Origin: Maribacter orientalis
GTDB lineage: Bacteria; Bacteroidota; Bacteroidia; Flavobacteriales; Flavobacteriaceae
Assembly (NCBI RefSeq): GCF_900109345.1
Contig: NZ_FNZN01000001.1
Location: 69,883-133,882, forward strand
DNA: 64,000 bases
Direction of reading: 5' to 3'
The notes under the pieces are model-generated. The model ran no database searches and had not been told where the DNA came from. It saw only the letters and a program-made list of their open reading frames with translations. The translations under genes were made by a program, and so were the position numbers. Within the stretch, counting starts at the first letter, position 1. Each line of letters begins with the position of its first letter. Shown here one piece after another: positions 19,194-27,140 of this stretch.

Positions 19194-20996
19194 ATGAAAC
19201 AGGTTACAGCAATTTTAATCGCCTTGGTCTTCGGGATTAATTCTTTTGGACAATCAAGTTCCAATAAAGAATTAAAAAAGGATATCGATGTACTATTTGA
19301 AAGTTATGCACATTACAATCGCTTTGTGGGAAGCGTTTTAATTAGTGACAACAACACCATCATCTATCAAAAAAGTTTTGGTTATGCCGATATAGAAAGT
19401 AAAAAAAAGAATACCAAAAACTCGATATTTAGTATTGCCTCGCTTACCAAATCATTGACGGCCGTTGGTATTATGAAATTGGTGGAAGATGGTAAATTGA
19501 CATTGGAAACCCCTATTTCGATCTACTTCCCAGATTTTATGCCTAACAATTCAAAAGATATTACAATTCAACATTTACTCAATAACAGTTCTGGTATGGA
19601 GGCCAATATTGGACGGACTGATGAAAGTGGAAACGGACTTATGCCCGAAGTAACGCCAATTACTTTGGATGAACTTTTGGAAAAATTTAAGGCTTCAAAA
19701 TTAAAATTTGAACCAGGAACGGGGTATGAATACAATAATTTTGGATACTTGCTCTTAGCACAGATTATCGAAAAAGTGAGCGGTCAACGTTATGCAGACT
19801 TTATGGAACAAGCTGTTTTTAAACCTGCAAATATGAAAAATTCAGCAGTCGCAGCATTTAAACCAAACCATCAAAAAGCCCACCCGTATTTAGGTTTGGG
19901 AATGAATGAATTTCAAAACTTCAATTCGTCTTTCCATCCTTCTTGGCTTCAAGGAGCGGCCGATGTAAATTCGACCACAGTTGATTTATTCAAATTTATG
20001 CAAGCTTTGGAGAATGGTACATTGTTGAAAGTAGCATCCAAAAATAAACTATACACAGCTACACAAGCAATGGGTGTAAATGATATGGTATCTGGTCTGG
20101 GTTGGGTAATTGATCAAAAAGAAGGAGAGAAATGGATTTATAATACCGGATTACTTCCTGGCTATGCTTCAGTAATGGGTTCAATGCCAGCAAAAAACAT
20201 TAAAATAATCATTCTATCCAATGCCACTTCTGTAAACCCTGTATTAGAAGAGTTTCAAGGTGAAGTTACCTTTGTTCCTGAAATTACTGATAAAATTATT
20301 TCACTGTTTCAAGGTAAACGTGTAGAAAACCTAGCGTTACCAATTAAAAATAATAGCATTGTTGATTTTACCAATACCTATCAATTTGATGATGAACACG
20401 CGCTTGTCTTAAAAAAGGAAGAAGGCATCTATTCATTAGAAACGGCCGGCAAAGAGCCTTGGTCGGTTTTTACCTATACCTTTTCAAGAAATTCAGAAGA
20501 AAATAATGCCAGCAGTAAAACAGCTTTGTTTTTTGCGAATGCCATGAGCACACAAAATTTTGAAGGCCTTGTAGACTATGCTAATGAACAAATGAAGGGT
20601 TTTATAGGCACAGAGGAAGGCTTAGGTCAATTAAGAGGAATGTGGGGGAACTTTTTACAACATGCGGGTAAATTTATTTCGTACAACATTTATAAAATTG
20701 AAGGTGATGAAGTCAAAAATGTCCATGTCAGATTTCACTTTGAAACAATTGATGTTGGAATGGTATTAAGTATTAACTCCAATCATAAAATACAAGGAAT
20801 GTTCATGGACGATTCCGTTAAAACAAGTCACTTAAGTACCGTAAAATTAATTCCAATAGGTGACAATGAATATTTTATCAATGGCCATCAAAATGCAGGT
20901 ATGCAAGATTTAAAAGTCATTGTTACCGATGCCCATCTAACGCTTATAGATGGATCCCAAGAATTTAAGGGAAAATTAGTATCCGGTCGTCAATAA
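19194..20996 (+). CDS. secreted beta-lactamase-fold serine hydrolase with extra C-terminal domain
   Basis: Signal peptide (MKQVTAILIALVFGINSFGQ). Hydrolase domain at ~30-370: GYADIESKKK, nucleophile S83-L-T-K86, YEYNNFGYLL (Y-N-N in place of Y-S-N) and NTGLLPGYAS. The C-terminal ~200 residues form a separate domain including a long helix-rich stretch (FANAMSTQNFEGLVDYANEQ) that resembles DUF3887-like add-on domains of stress-related hydrolases; that match is tentative. Divergent from the LytS/LytTR system (223 bp between), followed 32 bp later by a CPBP protease. Likely cell-envelope peptide or ester turnover. Confidence 0.85.
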   Translation: MKQVTAILIALVFGINSFGQSSSNKELKKDIDVLFESYAHYNRFVGSVLISDNNTIIYQKSFGYADIESKKKNTKNSIFSIASLTKSLTAVGIMKLVEDGKLTLETPISIYFPDFMPNNSKDITIQHLLNNSSGMEANIGRTDESGNGLMPEVTPITLDELLEKFKASKLKFEPGTGYEYNNFGYLLLAQIIEKVSGQRYADFMEQAVFKPANMKNSAVAAFKPNHQKAHPYLGLGMNEFQNFNSSFHPSWLQGAADVNSTTVDLFKFMQALENGTLLKVASKNKLYTATQAMGVNDMVSGLGWVIDQKEGEKWIYNTGLLPGYASVMGSMPAKNIKIIILSNATSVNPVLEEFQGEVTFVPEITDKIISLFQGKRVENLALPIKNNSIVDFTNTYQFDDEHALVLKKEEGIYSLETAGKEPWSVFTYTFSRNSEENNASSKTALFFANAMSTQNFEGLVDYANEQMKGFIGTEEGLGQLRGMWGNFLQHAGKFISYNIYKIEGDEVKNVHVRFHFETIDVGMVLSINSNHKIQGMFMDDSVKTSHLSTVKLIPIGDNEYFINGHQNAGMQDLKVIVTDAHLTLIDGSQEFKGKLVSGRQ

Positions 20997-21028
20997 AGTA
21001 TCTAGGGAATTAATTTTAGATCTTAAAT

Positions 21029-21841
21029 ATGTTAACTACAATCAAAAATCAATCACCCTTCGTCATAGCGATCGCCATGCTTGCGGTTATAGCTTTTATA
21101 ATGCTTATGCCCTCACAAGCAATATTCAGCAAAGTCATTACTGATGATTTTAAGTTGGAGTACGTAGATCGCATCTTTAAAATGGGCTTGCTTTTTCTCA
21201 TAGGCTATAGCTTCATAAGAATGCTGAAGATTAGAACACTTGCAGGTTTAACAGTTCAATTCCCCTGGAGATTTAAATATTTGAATTTACTGCCAGCATA
21301 TTTAATCATAATTGCAATGGTTGGACTTTCAAATCTAGACTTATCAAAAATAGCGGCCGCCAACTTGACCCTATTGTTTTTGGGATGCCTAATGGTTGGC
21401 TTTGCTGAAGAATATCTCTTTAGAGGTCTATTACAACCCCTCTTCTTAAAAAGATATGGTTCACGTAAAAACGGTATCTTTATGAGTATCCTTTTAACAT
21501 CCGTGTTTTTTGGTACTTTTCATCTACTAAATCTGACCAAGAATGATAATACCGGTCAAGTACTGGTTCAGGTGGTCTTTGCGATATTTATTGGATTCTT
21601 TTTTGGGGTATTGGTGCTTAAAACGAATAAACTTGTTCCAGTTGCGATTACGCACGCGCTCATCAACTTTTCCTTTTCACTGGCTTTTTTACCAAGCCTG
21701 AAACCCATGCAAGATGATGTTGTAGACACCTTATCTATAGCACCAGTAATCGTAACATTACCACTTTTCATTATTGGTCTGTTGATCTACAAAAAATTAA
21801 ATAAAATAGAGATTATTGAAAAATTAAAGATTGAAAATTAA
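21029..21841 (+). CDS. CPBP-family intramembrane glutamic protease
   Basis: Seven to eight transmembrane segments. Complete catalytic set of the CAAX-processing/bacteriocin-self-immunity family: E127-E128-xxx-R132 (GFAEEYLFRGLL), F161-xxx-H165 (FFGTFHLL) and H209 (ITHALIN). Cleaves peptides within the membrane; in bacteria linked to bacteriocin immunity or signalling, but the substrate here is unknown. Follows the secreted hydrolase by 32 bp, probably the same operon. Compare the truncated relative at 22443. Confidence 0.9.
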   Translation: MLTTIKNQSPFVIAIAMLAVIAFIMLMPSQAIFSKVITDDFKLEYVDRIFKMGLLFLIGYSFIRMLKIRTLAGLTVQFPWRFKYLNLLPAYLIIIAMVGLSNLDLSKIAAANLTLLFLGCLMVGFAEEYLFRGLLQPLFLKRYGSRKNGIFMSILLTSVFFGTFHLLNLTKNDNTGQVLVQVVFAIFIGFFFGVLVLKTNKLVPVAITHALINFSFSLAFLPSLKPMQDDVVDTLSIAPVIVTLPLFIIGLLIYKKLNKIEIIEKLKIEN

Positions 21842-21932
21842 GGAACAATAAAATATGAGCTATTAAGGCCTATACCTCTATAAAAAAGTTATTAGTTGAA
21901 TACTTAGAATGTTTCATTCCATTAACAAAAAA

Positions 21933-22307
21933 ATGAATTCAAAAATAAACATACCGATTGCTCTAAATGATATTCAGAATCATTTTTATCCACGAATCAT
22001 TGGTGAGGTGAATGATGTTTATGTCAAGATTGTAAAGATCTTAGGTGAAAAAGTTCCATGGCACCATCATGAAAATGAAGATGAACTTTTTTATGTTGTT
22101 GAGGGTGCCCTTCTTTTTGAGATTCAAGGGAAAGATAGTTTTACAATGGAGGCAGGGGATATTTTTATTGTAAAAAAAGGGATCAATCACCGAGTTTCAT
22201 CTATTGAAGAGTGCAAAATTCTATTAATAGAAAATAAAACTACTGCACACACAGGAGATGTAAAATCTAAAATAACTAAAAGTATAAACGATCAACTGCA
22301 AAGCTGA
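21933..22307 (+). CDS. small cupin-domain protein
   Basis: One cupin barrel with both motifs: VPWHHHENEDELFYVVEG (metal ligands H-H-E/H) and AGDIFIVKKGINHRVSS. 124 aa from the ATG at 21933; another ATG eight codons upstream (21909) is possible but adds an unconserved lead. Cytoplasmic, likely metal binding. Single-domain cupins of this kind act as small isomerases, dioxygenases or detoxifying proteins; no specific role can be assigned. Confidence 0.82.
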   Translation: MNSKINIPIALNDIQNHFYPRIIGEVNDVYVKIVKILGEKVPWHHHENEDELFYVVEGALLFEIQGKDSFTMEAGDIFIVKKGINHRVSSIEECKILLIENKTTAHTGDVKSKITKSINDQLQS

Positions 22308-22442
22308 CCTTAATGCTAAGGACAATTTAAAAAATCAAAAAAATCGGTTTTAAAACCAACGCAATTCTCATATCAACCACCAACCAATAGGCGTATTGTA
22401 ACTATTATGCTACTGTTTCGTCATTTATAAAAGCAACCTAAA

Positions 22443-22937
22443 ATGCTTCAAAAAGTATCGGAACCTAAAGACGTGTGGAGAACAATCTTTATTTTCTTAA
22501 GTATTGTTACAATCACCAGTGCTCTCTTTCATTATGCAATAGTCAATTTTTACCCCTCTAGTATCTACATCGGGGGACTTATGTGGTGTCCGGCATTAGC
22601 AGCGATCGTTACCTTAAAATTGAAAAGACGATCTGTTTCTTCTTTGAAATGGAATTGGGGAAATTGGAAATATATTCGCCTATCGTATTTCGTTCCCGCC
22701 TTGGATGTCTTGATTACGTATTTATTCATCTGGTCTTTTAGTTTTGGAGGATTACCAAATGGGCAAATGATTTTAGATTGGGCCGAAGAGCTTGGTTTAG
22801 TTGGAATTGGGACATTCAGTCCAACATTTTCAGTAATCGTGGCAGTTATCTTGTTAGGTATTGTTGGTGTTATTCGGGCAATGGCAACAAAACGGTTAAG
22901 GCTACATAACCTTATCACATTTTTAAAAAATAAATAA
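22443..22937 (+). pseudogene. CPBP-family protease cut just before its catalytic motif
   Basis: 164 aa with four hydrophobic segments. The sequence (LMWCPALAAIVTLKLKRRS, WGNWKYIRLSYFVP and IVGVIRAMATK) follows the N-terminal half of larger CPBP proteases, in which the equivalent of VIRAMA is followed at once by the catalytic GEE-xx-WRG motif. Here it diverges into KRLRLHNLITFLKNK and stops, so no catalytic residue remains. Its stop codon abuts the ATG of the P-loop kinase gene. I read it as a gene truncated by deletion or replacement; a small non-catalytic membrane protein is the alternative. Confidence 0.55.
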
Positions 22938-23426
22938 ATGATTCACTTAATAGTTGGAAATACAGGCTCAGGAAAAACCACATATTCAAATGAATTGAAA
23001 AGAATGACCAACGGAATTATTTTTTCAATAGATAAATGGAATAATACATTATTTCTTGCTGATAAAAAACCGACTGATGGACTGGAATGGTTTCTCGAAA
23101 GAATTGAACGAGCCGAAAAATTGATTATGGATTTAGTTAGACAGTTGGAAAACTCGAAAACTGATTCCATTCTTGATTTGGGCCTTTCAAAATTTGAACA
23201 TCGTGAAAAATTCAGAAAATTTGGCAATTTGAATAACTACCAATTAACAATACATTATTTAGATGTATCAAAAGATATTCGATGGAATAGAGTGATGAAA
23301 AGAAATGGAGAAAAAGGAGAAACTTTTGAGTTTGAAGTAAGTAAAGAAAACTTTGATTTTATGGAAAACTGGTTCGAAAAACCAAGTGAGGAAGAAATGA
23401 TTGGAGGAATAATCGTTAAAGAATAA
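22938..23426 (+). CDS. P-loop kinase-like ATPase (AAA_33 type)
   Basis: 162 aa. Walker A at the extreme N-terminus (VGNTGSGKTTYS, residues 6-17), a short Walker-B-like strand SILDLGLSKFEHR and the C-terminal arginines (WNRVMKRNGEKGE) typical of small-molecule or zeta-toxin-like phosphotransferases. Resembles the kinases often found as solitary genes in chromosomal accessory regions; substrate unknown. Starts immediately after the truncated CPBP frame. Confidence 0.7.
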   Translation: MIHLIVGNTGSGKTTYSNELKRMTNGIIFSIDKWNNTLFLADKKPTDGLEWFLERIERAEKLIMDLVRQLENSKTDSILDLGLSKFEHREKFRKFGNLNNYQLTIHYLDVSKDIRWNRVMKRNGEKGETFEFEVSKENFDFMENWFEKPSEEEMIGGIIVKE

Positions 23427-23499
23427 ATAACGAAAGCACAATAAAGAACTGTGACAGCCAAAGCTCAAATAACGATTGAATTAAATACGAATCGTTCTG

Positions 23500-23710
23500 A
23501 ATCGTTTTGGAATTCATTTAGTATTTTTAAGGTGCGAAAGCGTCAAAACGCTGATAGACATGTCCTTACACGTGTCCTGTTTTAGAAAAATATTGTAATA
23601 AACTGATTTTCAAACGAATGTGGATAGGGTTCTAACTCTGCCACCCCGACTAACACATTTTATTAATATTTAAACCTAGCTAATCAATTGATTAGCTAGG
23701 TTTTATTTTT
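23500..23710 (+). repeat. structured intergenic repeat, copy R2
   Basis: Second copy of the element. Shows AATCGTTTTGGAAT, hairpin AGCGT-CAAA-ACGCT at about 23540, hairpin GACATGT...ACGTGTC, a diverged middle, the tRNA-like stretch GGGTTCTAACTCTGCC with ACCCCGACT (23628-23651), then the palindromic terminator at 23672-23703. Base changes in the two hairpins relative to R3 (GGCGT/ACGCC and GACC/GGTC there) keep pairing, which suggests RNA structure is under selection. Confidence 0.62.
23672..23710 (+). terminator. perfect palindromic terminator at the end of R2
   Basis: A 32-nt perfect inverted repeat, left arm AAACCTAGCTAATCAA and right arm its exact complement, followed by TATTTTT. Strong enough to stop transcription of the RNA from R2. 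Confidence 0.7.
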
Positions 23711-24460
23711 AAGGGCTTTTTTTAAAAAGCACATTTTTTCTCTAAAATCGCCTTAAAAAGTCAAAAAATCGGTCAACATAATACTTTCAATTTTATTAAC
23801 CTTTGATAAACAGCGGTCTTCGTAAATAGGATCATCGGGGAACAAGGATATTCGAACACAAAAGGTCAAATAAATTTTATCATGGTTATTAAAAAGCAAA
23901 ATATAAATTCTAGTTCTTTCATAGGCTGTTCCTTCCGTTATATTATTAAAGCTTCTTAAGCTAGTCAACTTTAAAAGTAACGGAAAAGTTAAGGCAACAT
24001 ACAATTGACTTCATTGATACTGAAAAATACTGAATTTAGTAAAAATCGTGAGTTAGTTAATTCGATTGTACGAATGGTTTTATGAACTATGCGAAACACA
24101 AATCCTAGCATTTGAAGTAAAAAGATTTTATCTTAAGTTTTCTATTCCTAAAAAGGGTTTCATAAATGGACCGTTTTTAGGGACTAACTATTCTTTCATC
24201 GCCATTAGGGAAATCAATAGAAATATCTTTTAAATTCAAATATAGATTAAGGGTGGCTAAAATTAAATTGAACTACACACTAAAGCTACCTAATCGATAT
24301 TAAGGTTATTATTTAAATCTTAATATTTGATTAAGGTCTTTAACCTTTCATTAATCTTTTTGATTTTTCCTTAATCCCTAGGTAAGATTAATGCCGTTAC
24401 ATTTGCTTTCAAGTTGAGTTTGTTAAGATGTTGTTTAAGTGGCATCGATAATACTAGTAA
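23711..24460. other. 750-bp region without a confident gene
   Basis: The only sizeable frame is on the minus strand, 23753-24004, 83 codons from a TTG (contains YERTRIYILLFNN and FPDDPIYEDRCL). It has no ATG and no family I recognise, and may be a gene remnant. The rest is AT-rich with repeated TTAATATT and TTAATC runs around 24300-24380, probably promoter DNA for the following operon. Confidence 0.4.
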
Positions 24461-24531
24461 AATGACCGGCCAACTTTGGTCGGTCATTTATAATAAACAA
24501 TCAATCTAAAAACCAATTCCTAAAATGACCG
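24461..24531 (+). promoter_or_regulatory. leader with two mutually exclusive pairings, one hiding the start codon
   Basis: AATGACCGGCCAA (24461-24473) pairs with TTGGTCGGTCATT (24476-24488), a 13-bp stem with one G-T pair. The right arm's CGGTCATTT (24481-24489) is also exactly complementary to AAATGACCG at 24523-24531, which contains the ATG of the next gene. The left arm thus copies the start region. A 15-codon leader peptide frame beginning MTGQLWSV starts at 24462, echoing MTGK at the true start. It looks like a translational switch; function is inferred. Confidence 0.45.
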
Positions 24532-25517
24532 GAAAACTACTTTTACTCTTACGTTATAAACGAAAGACACAGAAGGATTTGAACATCTTAATTTTATTAT
24601 TGTTTATGGTGGCTTTTGCCCATGGACAGACTCCTACCGATGGCTTAATGATGCCATCCAAAAATATATGTATTCTTTTAAATTATGAAGCCGGTCATTT
24701 TGATCGTTATTGGGAGGGAGATGATTTACGAAGAAATGAGACCATAGCCACGGTAAATCGCACGACAATTTTGCCTATGGCCGCTGTTGGCATTTTTGAT
24801 GAGCTCAATTTTTATATTGGGCTGCCCTACGTTAAAACAAAATCATCCGAAACGAATGGGGGTAGATTTGAAGGAGCAAAAGGTTTTCAAGATTTTATGG
24901 TCGCCCTAAAATATAAAGCCCTGGAAAGATCACTTGGCTCCGGTCGGTTATCCTTGTTTACAACAGTTGGGTATTCAACACCAGCCACCAATTATTTATC
25001 CGATTATATGCCCTATAGTTTGGGTTTTGGAGCGCCCGAGTTTTCCCTACGTGGCATTACCCAATACCAGCTTAATAATGGTTTTTATGTGCGTGGAACA
25101 GTAGCTCATTTATGGCGTGGTTATACTGAGGCAGAGCGTGACTATTACTATAACAGCGGTAGTTTTTATACCGCTTTGATGGACGTTCCAAATGCTTGGA
25201 CCTTTGAGACAGTTATCGGTAAATGGTTCATGAGCAATACATTAAAGTTAGAACTGAATTATACCGGCCTAAAATCTACAAGCGGGGACAATATTAGGGC
25301 TTACAATGCGGCACAACCTACCAATAAGGTGAAATATGATAGGCTTGGGGTTTCTATCCAATATTATTCCCCTTCACTTAAAGGTCTTGGAGTAGTAGGA
25401 TATTATAATAATGTGGTAAACGGTTTAAATACAGCAAAGATGAGTAATGTAGGTTTAGGTTTGACCTATCAATTCAATTTTATCAAAAACACAAACAAAG
25501 ATCAAGATGCGCAATAA
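24525..25517 (+). CDS. outer-membrane beta-barrel protein, MetA-pathway-of-phenol-degradation-like
   Basis: Signal sequence ending at ...LLLFMVAFAHGQ, preceded by a longer basic lead than usual, so a later start is possible. The rest is alternating beta-strand sequence typical of the phenol_MetA_deg/transporter family of outer-membrane proteins (LPMAAVGIFDELNFYIGLPY, GAKGFQDFMVALKYKAL, SLFTTVGYSTPATNYLSDY) with a C-terminal strand GLGLTYQFNF. Likely a barrel for uptake or export of small organic molecules. Overlaps the next gene by 11 bp. Confidence 0.7.
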   Translation: MTGKLLLLLRYKRKTQKDLNILILLLFMVAFAHGQTPTDGLMMPSKNICILLNYEAGHFDRYWEGDDLRRNETIATVNRTTILPMAAVGIFDELNFYIGLPYVKTKSSETNGGRFEGAKGFQDFMVALKYKALERSLGSGRLSLFTTVGYSTPATNYLSDYMPYSLGFGAPEFSLRGITQYQLNNGFYVRGTVAHLWRGYTEAERDYYYNSGSFYTALMDVPNAWTFETVIGKWFMSNTLKLELNYTGLKSTSGDNIRAYNAAQPTNKVKYDRLGVSIQYYSPSLKGLGVVGYYNNVVNGLNTAKMSNVGLGLTYQFNFIKNTNKDQDAQ

Positions 25518-27048
25518 AATATACAAATCAATCCTTTTCATTTGTAGTCTACTATGGTTCATTTCATGTGAAAAAGATCTGCCCACCTATCTGGAATATA
25601 AGGACTACTCTTATTCAAGTACTGATGAAAATGGAGGTACTTGGCAACCCATTTTAATCGATGAAGGTGCTGCTATAAACATTGGAGTACCGGAAGACAT
25701 CTCGTCGCAAAGCTATCAGGCAGAAATTTCAGCAATAAAAGCATCTACAGATGAAATAAATGCCCCACAAAGAAAGGCATTGACCTACTGGGGCAATAAT
25801 GCCGTTGTTCGATGGAACGAAATTGCTTTAGAGCTGATAGCTAAATATAACCTGATTCCAGGGCCCAATGATGATGGGTCCTATACCTTGCCCAACCCAA
25901 GTGACCCAAATGGTCCACCTGCTTTTCCATTTGCACATCCACCCTATGCTTGTAGGGCATTGGCCTATCTTTCAGTTGCGCAGTTTGATGGATTGATTTC
26001 CGCATGGCATTATAAGTATTTGTATAATAGGGCCGCCCCTTATCAAATAGACGGCTCCATCACCTATGCCTATGAACCGAACGATATACCTTCATACCCA
26101 TCGGACGGTGCGGTTTTGGCTAGAGTGTCCAAAAAAGTGCTTTCAGCAATGTTTCCCTTGGAAAAGGAATATTTGCAAAAACTGGAGGATGAACATCTGG
26201 AAAGCCTTTTACTTTCCGGAGGAAATGTACCCAGTGATATTTCTGCTGGTATTACAATAGGCGATGAAATTTCTGAGATAGCATTGGCCAGGGCGGCCAA
26301 TGATGGTATGAAAAATGCACAGGCACCTAAAGTCGTTTCCGATTCTATAAAAGCTGCAGCCTTCGAACGTTTTGGTTGGCAGTGGGAAAATCTTGAGATA
26401 CCTGTGCGACCTGTGGGACTTACCCCGCTGTTCGGAAAAGTTAAGATGTGGAATGTTGCCAATGTAGAAAATGTGCGCCCCGTTCCGCCTCCTGCAATTG
26501 ATTCTGATGCTTATTTGGCTGATGTATCAATTTTAAAGGACTATGCCGATAATATGACCGAAGAAAAAAGGAGCATTGCCAATTTCTGGCAAGATGGGTT
26601 GGGCACGTATACTCCTCCGGGGCACTGGAATCGTTTTGCAAATGAATTTATGGTAGAAGATAAAATGAACCCATTACGATCAGCCAGGACCTTGGCCTAT
26701 ATGAACATGGCCATTATGGACTCGGGCATCAGCTGCTGGGACGCCAAATATTACTACCACTATCCCAGGCCTATACAAACCATAGAAGGATTTAAGACCA
26801 TTGCGGGTACGCCCAATTTCCCAAGTTATACTTCGGGCCATAGCGTATTCTCCGCAGCTGCATCAGAAGTTCTAGCCTATATCTTTCCTGAAAAGGCAAC
26901 GTTAGTGCGTGGTTGGGCAGAGGAAGCAGCCATTTCAAGGGTATACGGTGGAATCCACTGGACATTTGACGCAACCGTGGGAACGGACCAAGGCAGGGAA
27001 GTCGCCAAATTTACCGTTGATATCGCTAAATTGGACGGAGCCAATTAG
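25507..27048 (+). CDS. vanadium-dependent haloperoxidase / PAP2-type lipoprotein
   Basis: Lipobox FISC (C21). The C-terminal half carries the complete vanadate/phosphate site: K414...R421-P422 (DAKYYYHYPRP), P439-S-Y-T-S-G-H445 and S487-R-V-Y-G-G-I-H494. The N-terminal half contains what looks like an eroded second copy: KYLYNRAAP (170-178) and PSYPSDGAV (196-203), with the catalytic Gly-His replaced. So one active and one dead PAP2 half are fused. It may halogenate organics or act as a phosphatase; sequence alone cannot decide. Operon with the barrel protein upstream and, 92 bp later, a TonB receptor. Confidence 0.85.
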   Translation: MRNKIYKSILFICSLLWFISCEKDLPTYLEYKDYSYSSTDENGGTWQPILIDEGAAINIGVPEDISSQSYQAEISAIKASTDEINAPQRKALTYWGNNAVVRWNEIALELIAKYNLIPGPNDDGSYTLPNPSDPNGPPAFPFAHPPYACRALAYLSVAQFDGLISAWHYKYLYNRAAPYQIDGSITYAYEPNDIPSYPSDGAVLARVSKKVLSAMFPLEKEYLQKLEDEHLESLLLSGGNVPSDISAGITIGDEISEIALARAANDGMKNAQAPKVVSDSIKAAAFERFGWQWENLEIPVRPVGLTPLFGKVKMWNVANVENVRPVPPPAIDSDAYLADVSILKDYADNMTEEKRSIANFWQDGLGTYTPPGHWNRFANEFMVEDKMNPLRSARTLAYMNMAIMDSGISCWDAKYYYHYPRPIQTIEGFKTIAGTPNFPSYTSGHSVFSAAASEVLAYIFPEKATLVRGWAEEAAISRVYGGIHWTFDATVGTDQGREVAKFTVDIAKLDGAN

Positions 27049-27140
27049 ATATCATTTGAATTATTAGAAAATTATTTTGAGAAGGATATAATTGATATTG
27101 GAAACTGTATTCAGTATTTTTTAAATCAACATTACATTTT

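Noticed and set aside
23753-24004. 83-codon minus-strand frame downstream of R2
   Set aside because: Begins with TTG, has no ATG until near its end, and matches no family I know; kept only as a note in the gap entry.
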